A DNA stretch of 64,000 nucleotides, taken from NCBI RefSeq assembly GCF_900115055.1, contig NZ_FOVD01000005.1:186001-250000 (forward strand). The letters run 5' to 3'. Shown here one piece after another: positions 1 to 8,501 of this stretch. The notes under the pieces were generated by a model. That model was not told the DNA's origin, made no database searches, and saw only the letters and a program-made list of their open reading frames with translations. The DNA is from Chryseobacterium oleae (lineage in GTDB: Bacteria; Bacteroidota; Bacteroidia; Flavobacteriales; Weeksellaceae). Each line of letters starts with the position of its first letter. Positions within the stretch are counted from its first letter, which is position 1. Made by a program: the position numbers and the translations under genes.

Positions 1-976
1 TATATCCTGAACCTTTAGCTTTGTTGGTAGGACCGGTTGGATCTACACAAATACATCCGATACATCCGGCATTTCCTCCGCCTCCGCTTCTTCCGAATAA
101 GTGTCCGATATCATAGTTTTCATTTCCCACCACACTGGTAAGGGTCTGCTGAAGCTGAACGTTCCAGTTCCCCATCTGAGCCGCAGGAGAATAAGGATCG
201 GTAGCTGCATCCATATAAATCAAGGCAGGGTAATTCACCATATTCAGGTGTATAGCCAAATCTTTTTCAAAAACCCCATTTACTCTTGAAAGTGTGGCGT
301 TCATCGCAGTAAGCGCTCCCGCCTGTGTACCTCCGAAGTAAGTTGTATACTCTGCAGTTACAGAAAGCGCTAATCTAAGTGTTCTGTATTTTTTATCTGA
401 AGATTTAGAAAAATCTGATGTGTTATTGGTAAAGGATTTATTGGTATTGTACAGCTTTGCTATTTCACTTTTAGAAAGAATATCTTCATCCATAGAACAA
501 AGGAAACCCTGAGATCCTGCGCCTATAGTCTTTCCATGTACCCCATAAATTGTTTTGGAAGCATTTTGTGGCTCGATGAACTGGTACACTCCATCCTTAA
601 TGATCATAGACTGAAAGTCATTCGGAGCCAGTGAAAATCTTAAATATTTGGAAGGATCATCTATACCCACTCCAACGTATGATCCCAGCTGATACTGATC
701 TGCAAGGACTTTATCTATAACCGGAAAACTGTACACATTAAATCTTTCAATCTTGCCGTCTAAAGTTGGAAGGGCAACAGCAATAGGTTTTGCATTTTTA
801 CCCATTTCCTGGGCTCCTGAAAGCTGCGTTCTCAATAAAGAAATATCTAAGGAATAATAGTCTTTGATATCCGACCGTTGTACCACCTCTCCGGATCTTC
901 CTGTTGAAGGCGCCCACTGTGCTGTAGCAGCAGCGAACATACAAAGAGAAAATACTGAAGTAAAAATTTTCTTCAT
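1..976 (-). CDS. Secreted reprolysin-like metalloprotease, N-terminal part (runs off the left edge)
   Basis: The minus frame starts at 976 and stays open to base 1, giving 325 codons; the 3' end lies outside the window. Residues 1-20 form a signal peptide (MKKIFTSVFSLCMFAAATAQ). A prodomain-like region follows, including DDPSKYLRFSLAPNDF. Near residue 205 the catalytic-domain start reads YRTLRLALSVTAEYTTYFGG, which with the later YDIGHLFGR and a cysteine cluster (CIGCICVDP) is typical of the reprolysin-like (M12B-type) proteases of Bacteroidota. In that family the zinc motif HExxHxxGxxH comes a few residues further on, here just beyond the edge, so I infer rather than see it. Family members usually end in a type IX sorting domain. 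Role: extracellular protein degradation. A TATATTTG promoter element lies at 1012-1005. Family call fairly sure; substrate unknown. Confidence 0.75.
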   Translation of the reverse strand, partial: MKKIFTSVFSLCMFAAATAQWAPSTGRSGEVVQRSDIKDYYSLDISLLRTQLSGAQEMGKNAKPIAVALPTLDGKIERFNVYSFPVIDKVLADQYQLGSYVGVGIDDPSKYLRFSLAPNDFQSMIIKDGVYQFIEPQNASKTIYGVHGKTIGAGSQGFLCSMDEDILSKSEIAKLYNTNKSFTNNTSDFSKSSDKKYRTLRLALSVTAEYTTYFGGTQAGALTAMNATLSRVNGVFEKDLAIHLNMVNYPALIYMDAATDPYSPAAQMGNWNVQLQQTLTSVVGNENYDIGHLFGRSGGGGNAGCIGCICVDPTGPTNKAKGSGY

Positions 977-1004
977 AATTTCTTGAAATATTAGATTAAT
1001 GTCA

Positions 1005-1012
1005 CAAATATA
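1005..1012 (-). promoter_or_regulatory. -7 promoter element TATATTTG of the reprolysin gene
   Basis: Matches the Bacteroidota TAnnTTTG consensus on the minus strand, 29 bases before the ATG. I see no clear -33 TTTG at the usual spacing. Confidence 0.5.
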
Positions 1013-1103
1013 ATATTTCTATTAAAATAAAATCATTAAATATTAATTTTTAATGAATAATAATCACTTTAATTTATTTTATGATTGAATGATTGATAAT
1101 AAA

Positions 1104-1129
1104 AATCCCCGGATAGAGACCCGGGGATT
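1104..1129 (-). terminator. Terminator after the rlmD-DUF6048 gene group
   Basis: A 9-bp GC-rich stem (AATCCCCGG / CCGGGGATT) has an 8-nt loop and is followed on the minus strand by a short T run. It sits about 80 bp after the DUF6048 stop codon. Confidence 0.75.
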
Positions 1130-1210
1130 CATTATTCATGATGCATGACCTTATGCTTCTTATAAAGACTGCTTTATTTTTTTAACAGTAAAAATCTGTT
1201 GTATTTTCTT

Positions 1211-1879
1211 TTAAAATTTATACGCAATATTCCATGCGAAACCCATATTGAATTTAGCTGAGCTTCTTCCGAAGCCCGGGACAATCATTGGCGTAATATC
1301 ATCCTGTTTGGACGTGTATACTAAATATTTCGGTTGAAGATTGATATCGATATAAAAGTTAGATTCAAACAACTGTACTCTTCCTCCCAGTGTGCCTTCC
1401 AGCCATGCAGAGGTCTGTGATGATGATGGAAATGCCACAGAAGAAGCACTCCCCCCAAATCCGCGGACCGGAACTGCCATATATTCCTGATTGTAAAAAG
1501 CACCTCCTATTTTACCTCCGGCATAGAAACCGTTGAATTCATTTTCAGGGTCTTTGGCCAGCATATAGAATGCTCCCAGCTTTACGAATGGACCACTTGC
1601 TTTTGCATCATAACCATTCTTCTGATATACATTTTTCTCAAAACCGGCTTCGGCAACCGCATGAACATTCCCTCTTATCTTGGATGAAATAAATCCCTGA
1701 TACAGCACTCTGTCTGAGAAAAAAGATACACCGGCATTCAAAACATCAAAACCCACCATGAAGTTAGGCTTATATTTCTCATGAACTTTTTTGGTTTCTT
1801 TGGTTTCCTTTTTTTCCTGGGCCATTCCCAGCATTCCTACGATGCTAAAAAAGAAGGTAAAGATTAATCTTGTCTTCAT
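1211..1879 (-). CDS. DUF6048 family protein, probable exported beta-barrel-like protein
   Basis: 222 aa with a signal peptide at residues 1-20 ending GMAQ, then a lysine/glutamate-rich linker. The rest is rich in glycine and aromatic residues in alternating short strands (for example FMVGFDVLNAGVSFF and FNMGFAWNIAYKF at the very end). A terminal Phe and this strand pattern suggest an outer-membrane barrel. I recognise it as the flavobacterial DUF6048 protein, which has no known function. Its start lies inside the 3' end of the DUF6452 lipoprotein gene (35-bp overlap), so the two are probably translationally coupled. The same order, rlmD then DUF6452 then DUF6048, recurs in related genomes from memory; here a metalloprotease gene is inserted between. 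Barrel topology is inference. Confidence 0.7.
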   Translation of the reverse strand: MKTRLIFTFFFSIVGMLGMAQEKKETKETKKVHEKYKPNFMVGFDVLNAGVSFFSDRVLYQGFISSKIRGNVHAVAEAGFEKNVYQKNGYDAKASGPFVKLGAFYMLAKDPENEFNGFYAGGKIGGAFYNQEYMAVPVRGFGGSASSVAFPSSSQTSAWLEGTLGGRVQLFESNFYIDINLQPKYLVYTSKQDDITPMIVPGFGRSSAKFNMGFAWNIAYKF

Positions 1880-2324
1880 TCACTATTTGGTTTTGTCCTG
1901 CTTCTACTTTTTGTACAGGATTAGATTGTTTTAATTCCGAACTTAAATTTTCGTACGTTTTTTTGATCCCGCATCCCGGAGAAACATAGGCCGTCTTCGT
2001 GGTATAACCGATTCGTACGTGAGATTCAGGACCTTTATTTGCAAACCTGAAATACACGTCTGTATAGGGAGAGTCATCTACCCTTAACGGGATCAGCCTT
2101 GAATCTATCTTCTCAAGCTTACCCAGCTGCACTTTTCCGGAACCGTAATCTACGGCTACATATAACGAATCCAAAGGCATCGTTTTACCATCTGCTGCAG
2201 ATTTGAACGCTACTTTAAGGCGAGGAGTTCCTTCTCCACTCTCACAGATATCATCGTCTCCGCCACAGGATGAGATCATGAAGATACCGCATATAATTAT
2301 TATAAGGTATGTAAGATATTTCAT
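1845..2324 (-). CDS. DUF6452 family lipoprotein
   Basis: 159 aa. Residues 1-20 form a lipoprotein signal with the lipobox ISSC and Cys20, followed by GGDDD, which resembles the acidic export signal seen in surface lipoproteins of Bacteroidota. The body contains ESGEGTPRLKVAF and DSPYTDVYFRFAN, and a second cysteine in SPGCGIKK. I recognise it as DUF6452; the function is not known. It lies 6 bp after the metalloprotease stop codon and overlaps the DUF6048 gene by 35 bp, so these three genes most likely form one transcript. Pairing with a possible barrel protein suggests a small envelope complex, which is inference. Confidence 0.7.
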   Translation of the reverse strand: MKYLTYLIIIICGIFMISSCGGDDDICESGEGTPRLKVAFKSAADGKTMPLDSLYVAVDYGSGKVQLGKLEKIDSRLIPLRVDDSPYTDVYFRFANKGPESHVRIGYTTKTAYVSPGCGIKKTYENLSSELKQSNPVQKVEAGQNQIVNEDKINLYLLF

Positions 2325-2330
2325 TTTTTT

Positions 2331-4805
2331 TTATTTTGGATCTAAGGCTTTTTCAATTCGGAAAGCAAGATCTTCATAATGGTATTTATTTACTATATTG
2401 ACATCTGCTTTTGCTGAAAGTTCTTTTTTAATCGTGATTAAGTTTCCTCTTACAATAGCAGAAACATCAGATTTATCAGGATTTTTTGCATCAACAAGTT
2501 TAATCATATTGTCTACATAATTTCTCTGAAGGTTTCTTCCGTATACATCAGGGTTTGCTTTTCTGATGATGGAATTATTCAGGTCTGAAAACAAATCAAC
2601 CAGGGTATAAGTATTCTGATCTACAGCTTCCATCTGGTACATATTCTGTAAAACAATCGGACTTAAAATTCTTGAAAGAACTCCATTCTGAATGTCTTCA
2701 ATGGTTTTCACCGGCGTTTTCCCCGTCTTCTCAAATACTTCTTTTTTGATCAGCCACTGTGGTGTGGTGAAAACATTTTCTTCAAGAAATCTCATCGCTT
2801 CCTGCTGATCTTTTTTAGCTACGGCTTCATATACCGGCCCTGACTGTTCAGCAGTTTTAGGCGTCTCCATCTGTCCTCCGATGTATTTTGAAACATGACC
2901 GGCATATCTTCTGAACTGCCCGGTGACCTGATCATACATCATTCCGAGGTTTTCGTAATCTTCATTCGGACTTGCTGTCCATTTTTCCAGATTATCTATA
3001 ATTCTCTTCAGATTTTTGATTCCGTAGGTACTTGCTATCATGGCATTGTCTCCTACCTGCTCGCTCTGAGATCTCGGATCAAGAGGATTGGATTCTGTCC
3101 CGAACCAAAGTCTTTCGTTTTTTAAATTTTTAATGACCCATTTGTTCAGATATTCTTTTTCTGAATCCGGGGTGTTGTACTGATAAAATCTTTTGTAACC
3201 CCACTCAATGGCCCAGTCATCATAATCTCCGATTCTCGGCATAATCCCTGAATCTCCGATGTTATCTTCCGGTTGTGCCACGTAATTAAATCTCGCATAA
3301 TCCATGATCGATGGGGTGTGGCCATTCTTTTCAAGCCACTTTTTATCTCTTAGTTTTTCAACAGGCACGGTAGAACTTGAACCGAAGTTATGTCTTAATC
3401 CTAAAGTATGTCCTACTTCATGAGAAGAAACAAAACGGATCAGCTCACCCATTAATTTATCATCAAACTTAATTTTTCGTGCTCTTTCATCATTGGGTGC
3501 AGCCTGCACAAAATACCAGTTTCTCAGAAGCATCATGACATTGTGATACCAGTTGATATGACTTTCCAGAATTTCTCCCGTTCTCGGATCTGAGATCGAA
3601 GGTCCGGAAGCATTCGGTACATCTGAAGGTTTATAAACAATAGCGGAGAATCTTGCGTCTTCAAGGCTCCATTCCGTATCCACTTTTGAATCCGGTACTT
3701 TTGCATAAATAGCATTTTTGAAACCTGCTTTTTCAAAAGCTTTCTTCCAGTCATCCACTCCCTGAATCAGGTAAGGAACCCATTTTTTTGGGGTTGCCGG
3801 ATCAATATAGAATACAATTGGTTTTGCAGGTTCTACCAGTTCTCCTCTTTTGTATTTTTCAAGATCCTGAGGTTTTGGTTCCAGTCTCCATCTTTTAACC
3901 AGGGAAATCCTTTTTACGCCTTGAGGATCAAGATCAAAATCTGTATACCCAACTGTAAAATAACCCACCCTCGGGTCAAAGTATCTTGCCTGCATTTTGT
4001 TTTCAGGAAGAAGAACAAATGAAGCGTTGATTTCTACCGTATAATTCCCGCTTATTTTCGGAGTGTTGGCTGGAGTAGCTCCCGGCAACGGTCTTCCCAA
4101 AGTACGTGCGAAAGTTTTGGTGGTATTGATCTCGATATTATTCGGGAACGATTTTACAAAGTTGACGAATGACATATCTTTCTGGAAAGCCCCCACTTTG
4201 AAGGCGTCTTTATAATTTACAGAAAAAGAAACTGTTTCGTTATCAGAGTTCAGAAGATCCGTGACATCAATGACTGAAGATTTTTTATTGTCTCCGTACG
4301 TTTTTACATCAAAGGATTTAATGATAGGCTGTACATTGTTTCTGATCACAGAATTGTACATATCCGAGGTGGAATCTTTTGCATAATCTACAAAAGAAAT
4401 AGCTCTCAGAAGGATTTTGTCTTTGGGACCTTTTTCAAAAGCCACTACCTGCTGGCCGATCTGATCTCCTGCATATCCGGTACTTCCGGAACGCATACCG
4501 GCAGCAGCTTTTGTAAGTCTTGTTACTAAAAGAAATTCCTTTTTCAGCATTCTGTCAGGAATCTCGAAGTAATATTTATCTTCCAATTTATGAACGGTGA
4601 AAACGCCCTGGTCCGAAACCGCTTTATCAGTAATAACCTCTTTATAGGATTTTATCACCGGCTTTTTCTTGGGATCGTCTTTTTTAACTTTTGCAGTATC
4701 TGTTTTTACTGCTACAGAATCTTTTTCCTGCCCTTTCAGTTCGGTCTGACTCAACATCAAAACCAATACAATAAAAGCGGCACCCAGGTTTTTCACTCTT
4801 TTCAT
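2331..4805 (-). CDS. Zinc-dependent metalloprotease (DUF5117/DUF5118 type)
   Basis: 824 aa with a cleavable signal peptide (to about residue 25, ending LKGQ) and a Lys/Asp-rich linker. The DUF5118/DUF5117 region occupies about residues 50-400. The zinc motif HEVGHTLGLRHNF at about residue 461 gives the extended HExxHxxGxxH ligands of metzincins, and SIMDY downstream (about residue 500) is the Met-turn. The size and layout are those of the large periplasmic or secreted metalloproteases common in Bacteroidota; physiological substrates are unknown. A TAAATTTG promoter element at 4836-4829 suggests its own start of transcription after rlmD. The catalytic residues are intact. Confidence 0.88.
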   Translation of the reverse strand: MKRVKNLGAAFIVLVLMLSQTELKGQEKDSVAVKTDTAKVKKDDPKKKPVIKSYKEVITDKAVSDQGVFTVHKLEDKYYFEIPDRMLKKEFLLVTRLTKAAAGMRSGSTGYAGDQIGQQVVAFEKGPKDKILLRAISFVDYAKDSTSDMYNSVIRNNVQPIIKSFDVKTYGDNKKSSVIDVTDLLNSDNETVSFSVNYKDAFKVGAFQKDMSFVNFVKSFPNNIEINTTKTFARTLGRPLPGATPANTPKISGNYTVEINASFVLLPENKMQARYFDPRVGYFTVGYTDFDLDPQGVKRISLVKRWRLEPKPQDLEKYKRGELVEPAKPIVFYIDPATPKKWVPYLIQGVDDWKKAFEKAGFKNAIYAKVPDSKVDTEWSLEDARFSAIVYKPSDVPNASGPSISDPRTGEILESHINWYHNVMMLLRNWYFVQAAPNDERARKIKFDDKLMGELIRFVSSHEVGHTLGLRHNFGSSSTVPVEKLRDKKWLEKNGHTPSIMDYARFNYVAQPEDNIGDSGIMPRIGDYDDWAIEWGYKRFYQYNTPDSEKEYLNKWVIKNLKNERLWFGTESNPLDPRSQSEQVGDNAMIASTYGIKNLKRIIDNLEKWTASPNEDYENLGMMYDQVTGQFRRYAGHVSKYIGGQMETPKTAEQSGPVYEAVAKKDQQEAMRFLEENVFTTPQWLIKKEVFEKTGKTPVKTIEDIQNGVLSRILSPIVLQNMYQMEAVDQNTYTLVDLFSDLNNSIIRKANPDVYGRNLQRNYVDNMIKLVDAKNPDKSDVSAIVRGNLITIKKELSAKADVNIVNKYHYEDLAFRIEKALDPK

Positions 4806-4828
4806 TTAAATTTTCAGATTAATATATT

Positions 4829-4836
4829 CAAATTTA
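4829..4836 (-). promoter_or_regulatory. -7 element TAAATTTG upstream of the metalloprotease gene
   Basis: TAnnTTTG match 24 bases before the ATG, in the short gap after rlmD; it may give the downstream three genes their own transcript. Confidence 0.45.
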
Positions 4837-4841
4837 AGTAA

Positions 4842-6248
4842 TTATTTTTTGATTAGTAATGCTATATTCTCCACGTGGTGCGTTTGCGGGAACATATCTA
4901 CCGGTAGTATTTTCACAAGGGTGTAATGTTCTTTCATCAAAGCCAGATCTCTTGCCTGCGTCGCTGAGTTACAGCTTACATACACCACTTTTTCCGGTGC
5001 CAGCTTCAGGATCTGCTCCACTACTTTCTGGTGCATTCCGTCTCTTGGTGGGTCGGTAATTAAAACATCTGCTTTCGGGTGGTTTTCCAGGAATTCATCG
5101 TTGAAGACATTTTTCATATCTCCACAATAGAATGTAGTGTTGGTAAGACCATTTAATTCAGCATGTTCAATGGCTGCATCTATAGCTTCCTGAACAGATT
5201 CTATCCCGATCACATGTTTTGCATTTCTGGCCACATACTGAGCAATAGTTCCTGTCCCTGTGTAAAGGTCATAAACTACTTCATCACCTTTTAAATCCGC
5301 AAACTCAAGGGTTTTTCTGTAAAGTTCTAATGCTTGTTTGTAATTGGTCTGAAAGAATGATTTCGGTCCGATTTTAAACTTCAGCCCGTCCATTTCTTCC
5401 ATCAGGAATCCTTCTCCGAAATAGATTTTAACATCTAAATCATAAATGGAATCATTCTGTTTTGGATTGATGGCATACACCAATGTTTTGATCTGTGGGA
5501 ATTTTTCAAGTAAAAACTGGAAAAGCTTTTCTCTGTTTTCTTTTTCTTCTCTGTACAGCTGGAATAAGACCATCCACTCTCCTTTAGAGTTTTGTCTCAT
5601 CATCAGTGTTCTCAGGAATCCTTCCTGATTTTTCACATCAAAGAAATCGAATCCATTATCTACCCCGAATTTTTTCACAGCCAGACGAATCGCATTGGAA
5701 GGCTCTTCCTGAAGGAAACATTCTTTAAGATCCAGGATCTTGCTCCACATTCCCGGAATATGGAAACCAAGAGCGTCTTTGCTTCCGAAATTTTCTTCAG
5801 AGCTTATTTCGTGTTGAGTCAGCCATCTCGCGTTTGAGAAAGAAAACTCCATTTTGTTTCTGTAGAAATACTGTTCTTCGGCACCTAAAATCGGAACGGT
5901 TTCAAAGTCTTCAATTCCACCGATTCTTTTGATATTATTGTATACTTCTTCCTGTTTGAAATCAAGCTGTTTTTCATAGCTCATATTCTGCCATTTGCAT
6001 CCTCCGCAAGTTCCGAAATGAATACATTTAGCTTCCACTCTGTAGGGAGAAGGCTCCACTACTTCCACGGTTTCCGCTTCATAGTATTTGGACTTGGATT
6101 TCTTTACTCTGGCATTCACTACATCTCCGGGAACGGCTCCAGAGATCAGTACCGTTTTTCCTTCTTCTGTTCTTCCTATCGCAACGCCTTTCGCCCCTGC
6201 CCCGAACAGCTTAATATTTTCAAGAATAATATCTTTCTTCTTTCTCAT
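4842..6248 (-). CDS. rlmD: 23S rRNA (uracil-5-)-methyltransferase RlmD
   Basis: Methylates a uracil at C5 in 23S rRNA (U1939 in E. coli) using S-adenosylmethionine. The start MRKKKDIILENI at 6248 fits the family's usual N-terminus; an upstream in-frame ATG at 6296 would add 16 residues (numbering below uses the longer form). A TRAM RNA-binding domain spans about 22-80. Iron-sulphur ligands are Cys91, Cys97 and Cys100 (CIHFGTCGGC), with a fourth Cys in LKECF. The methyltransferase domain carries DLYTGTGTIAQ, DPPRDGMH and the catalytic Cys442 in VSCNSATQARD. A TATTTTTG element lies at 6364-6357 and a 6-bp hairpin at 6330-6347 falls in the leader. All key residues are present. RlmD versus a close RumA/TrmA-type paralogue rests on the FeS cysteines. 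Confidence 0.9.
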   Translation of the reverse strand: MRKKKDIILENIKLFGAGAKGVAIGRTEEGKTVLISGAVPGDVVNARVKKSKSKYYEAETVEVVEPSPYRVEAKCIHFGTCGGCKWQNMSYEKQLDFKQEEVYNNIKRIGGIEDFETVPILGAEEQYFYRNKMEFSFSNARWLTQHEISSEENFGSKDALGFHIPGMWSKILDLKECFLQEEPSNAIRLAVKKFGVDNGFDFFDVKNQEGFLRTLMMRQNSKGEWMVLFQLYREEKENREKLFQFLLEKFPQIKTLVYAINPKQNDSIYDLDVKIYFGEGFLMEEMDGLKFKIGPKSFFQTNYKQALELYRKTLEFADLKGDEVVYDLYTGTGTIAQYVARNAKHVIGIESVQEAIDAAIEHAELNGLTNTTFYCGDMKNVFNDEFLENHPKADVLITDPPRDGMHQKVVEQILKLAPEKVVYVSCNSATQARDLALMKEHYTLVKILPVDMFPQTHHVENIALLIKK

Positions 6249-6356
6249 CCGTAAACTCAATTTCTTTAACGCACGAACGAAACTCTCCAGTCTCATCCGC
6301 TAATTCTATTTCTATTTTTTCTAATATATCCCGGAAAACCATCCGGGTTCAATTTG

Positions 6357-6364
6357 CAAAAATA
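6357..6364 (-). promoter_or_regulatory. -7 element TATTTTTG of rlmD, with a leader hairpin at 6330-6347
   Basis: TAnnTTTG match. The leader then contains CCCGGA / TCCGGG (6342-6347 and 6330-6335) able to form a 6-bp stem with a 6-nt loop. Confidence 0.4.
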
Positions 6365-6374
6365 CAATAAAAAA

Positions 6375-6398
6375 AAACCTTATCCGAAGATAAGGTTT
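6375..6398 (-). terminator. Terminator of the TlpA-like lipoprotein gene
   Basis: A perfect 10-bp stem (AAACCTTATC / GATAAGGTTT) with a CGAA loop is followed on the minus strand by a long T run (6374 downwards), 20 bp after the stop codon. Confidence 0.85.
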
Positions 6399-6417
6399 CC
6401 ATCTATATTAAAGTTTA

Positions 6418-7944
6418 TTATTTTGTAGGAGCAGGCTGTGGATTTACAGGTTGTCCTGAAGGATCTATCATCATTCCCGGCTGCATTTGCATAGGCTGTT
6501 GCTCTACTTTAGGTGCAGAAAGACCTGTAAGTTTGTCAAGGATAGTTACAACCTCCTGCTCACCTAAGTTTACAAAAGATCTGCTTGCGATCTTACCGTC
6601 TTTATCCACTACGATGAAGCAAGGTAATTTAAATCCGTACACCCCATATTTTTTAGCGATATCAGATTCCAAACCTTTTTCTCCGTATACATTGGTTCCA
6701 GGAATTCCTTTTAATAATGCACTGCTTGTTTTTACAAACTGATCTTTAGTATCGTCTACGTTTACAAAAACAAAGTTCATTTTAGATTTATAGAAATTCA
6801 CTACTTCTTTTAATACCGGTACAGTAGCTTCGCTGATGTAAGGGTTCCAAGAAGCGTAGAAGAACAACATGTAAGGTTTTCCTTTGTTTTCAGAAAGCTG
6901 GTAAGATTTACCGTCTGCTTTTACCAATGAACCTTCAGGAGCAACTTCTCCTACTTTAAGTCCGTTGATAGCGATCTGCATTTTACCTAAATCAGCTTTG
7001 ATACCACCATCTGTAATATCTGTATCGATAATTTTTTTGATCTTCTCTGTATTTTTTGCAGGAGCACCCGGATGAATATCCTGAGCTACTACAAATGCCA
7101 AAAGATAATCTTTAGCAGTCTGCGATACTTCTTTTCTGTCTTTCAGGAACTGTGCGAAAACTTCAGAAGTGATAACATCTGTTTTTCCTTTTGTTTTAGC
7201 TTCAGCAAATTTCTGGAAGTCCGGACTCATTTTCACAAGAAGATACTGTCTGTATAATGGAATAGTTTTTACCATTAAGTCTTTGTTCTCTTCTAATTTA
7301 GTCTCATAATCCGTGAAAGCTTTTGACACTTTAAATGAAGGATTTCCTGACATCTGACGCTGCGCCATTTCATAGTTGGCCAAAAGGTTCAGAATAGTCA
7401 CTTTCACGTCATTCTTTTTCCACTCAAGCATTCCTTTGCCCGGGTTGTTTTTCTTAGCAAGGTCATCCACATTTTTGTTGATATCAGCTTCGATTTTCTG
7501 CGCTCCTTTCAAGAACGTTTTTTCATCACCTGACATTAGCTGCTGGATGTTGATTTTACTTCCGTACTCACCTAAAAATTTTTGGCTCGCCTGAAGGAAA
7601 TCATTATTTTTCTTAGCGTCTCCTGTAACTACGAATTCATTTGGAAAGGTCATTGAGTTTCCAGAAATGTTTAATTTCTGTCCGCCTTCTAGATAAATCA
7701 GATTTTGTCTTCCTGCATAGTTGATCACATACATTCCGTCTTTAGGAGCATCAAAGCTTCCTGTAAAGTTTCCATTTTTATCTAAACCTATATTAACAAG
7801 TGGAAGTGTTGCTACACCAGAAGCTTCAACGAATTCAATTCTTTCGAGCGGTGAACTTCCGGCAATCTTTCCTTTTACTTCAACTTTTTTTGAACAAGAC
7901 ATCACAAATACTGTGATGATAAACAATAAAAGATATTTTTTCAT
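6418..7944 (-). CDS. TlpA-like thioredoxin-fold lipoprotein lacking the CXXC pair
   Basis: 508 aa from the ATG at 7944. A longer reading would begin with a TTG inside the -7 element, so I reject it. Residues 1-17 form a lipoprotein signal with lipobox VMSC. Next comes a DUF4369-like beta domain (about 20-110), a helical middle region (about 120-310), and a thioredoxin/AhpC-TSA domain (about 330-475), then a Pro/Gln/Met-rich tail. Where family members have W-C-x-x-C, this protein has YASWNPYISE (Asn367-Pro-Tyr-Ile370): both redox cysteines are missing, although the cis-Pro loop (KLPCF, Pro441) is kept. A disulphide reductase activity is therefore unlikely; a binding, chaperone-like or structural role is possible. 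It is a single-gene unit with its own promoter and terminator. Confidence 0.82.
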   Translation of the reverse strand: MKKYLLLFIITVFVMSCSKKVEVKGKIAGSSPLERIEFVEASGVATLPLVNIGLDKNGNFTGSFDAPKDGMYVINYAGRQNLIYLEGGQKLNISGNSMTFPNEFVVTGDAKKNNDFLQASQKFLGEYGSKINIQQLMSGDEKTFLKGAQKIEADINKNVDDLAKKNNPGKGMLEWKKNDVKVTILNLLANYEMAQRQMSGNPSFKVSKAFTDYETKLEENKDLMVKTIPLYRQYLLVKMSPDFQKFAEAKTKGKTDVITSEVFAQFLKDRKEVSQTAKDYLLAFVVAQDIHPGAPAKNTEKIKKIIDTDITDGGIKADLGKMQIAINGLKVGEVAPEGSLVKADGKSYQLSENKGKPYMLFFYASWNPYISEATVPVLKEVVNFYKSKMNFVFVNVDDTKDQFVKTSSALLKGIPGTNVYGEKGLESDIAKKYGVYGFKLPCFIVVDKDGKIASRSFVNLGEQEVVTILDKLTGLSAPKVEQQPMQMQPGMMIDPSGQPVNPQPAPTK

Positions 7945-7962
7945 TTCAATTTTAATATTACA

Positions 7963-7970
7963 CAAAAATA
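7963..7970 (-). promoter_or_regulatory. -7 element TATTTTTG of the TlpA-like lipoprotein gene
   Basis: TAnnTTTG match 18 bases before the ATG at 7944. It covers the upstream TTG codon and so decides in favour of the shorter start. Confidence 0.55.
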
Positions 7971-8240
7971 CGTTTTTTACGGCTTGTTGATTAACACTAT
8001 TTATTTTTTTTGAAAATTTTATGAAATCCTATGGAGAGGGCCTTTGAAGCCATTTTATCTGCTTAGATTTTTAGTTCTCGACAAAAATCTATGAGTGAGG
8101 ATTGCTTCTCTTTTCGTAAATAGTGTTCACCAAATATAGACTTATTAAATAAAGAATGTCTTATCTGCTCAACAACTTAACAAATTTTAACAACTAAAAG
8201 CATAGTATAACATGTGTTAGGGCTAAAACGTTTTTTTGGT

Positions 8241-8317
8241 GACAGGTATTAGGTGGCAGATGTCAGGTAGCAGGTGGCAGGTAGCAGGTGGCAGGTTGTA
8301 GATTGTAGGTTGTAGGG
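8241..8317. repeat. CAGGTGG/CAGGTAG low-complexity tandem repeat
   Basis: Degenerate 7-base words (caggtgg, caggtag, caggttg, taggttg) run for about 77 bases. This is one end of a modular repeat block in the 7945-8501 gap, most of which holds no gene; the other end is the actcata array. Confidence 0.7.
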
Positions 8318-8385
8318 ATTGTTCCGAAGGTTGAAATTATGGTCTTTGATTTTAGTAAGAGCTAAGTCCTAGCTCATATCCCGAA

Positions 8386-8427
8386 ACTCATAACTCATAA
8401 CTCATAACTCATAACTCATAACTTATA
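8386..8427. repeat. Six tandem copies of the 7-mer actcata
   Basis: Five copies are exact and the sixth reads acttata. The preceding bases (cccgaa) and the array resemble the block at 60947-60990, where cccgaatctcataact occurs, so this is part of a dispersed family, not a CRISPR (no spacers). Confidence 0.85.
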
Positions 8428-8452
8428 ACTCAGCTCAGGTTAATACAAAAAA

Positions 8453-8479
8453 AAATCGTCTCCATAATGAAGACGATTT
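8453..8479 (-). terminator. Terminator of the sdhCAB operon
   Basis: A 9-bp stem (AAATCGTCT / AGACGATTT) with a 9-nt loop is followed on the minus strand by a T run. It begins 22 bp after the sdhB stop codon. Confidence 0.8.
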
Positions 8480-8501
8480 ATATATATATTTCGAATAGAT
8501 T

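Noticed and set aside
7945..7965. Longer N-terminus for the TlpA-like lipoprotein
   Set aside because: The TTG start would overlap the TATTTTTG promoter element and break the lipoprotein signal.
8386..8427. Regular short array resembling a CRISPR
   Set aside because: The units are 7 bp and contiguous with no spacers, and there are no cas genes nearby.
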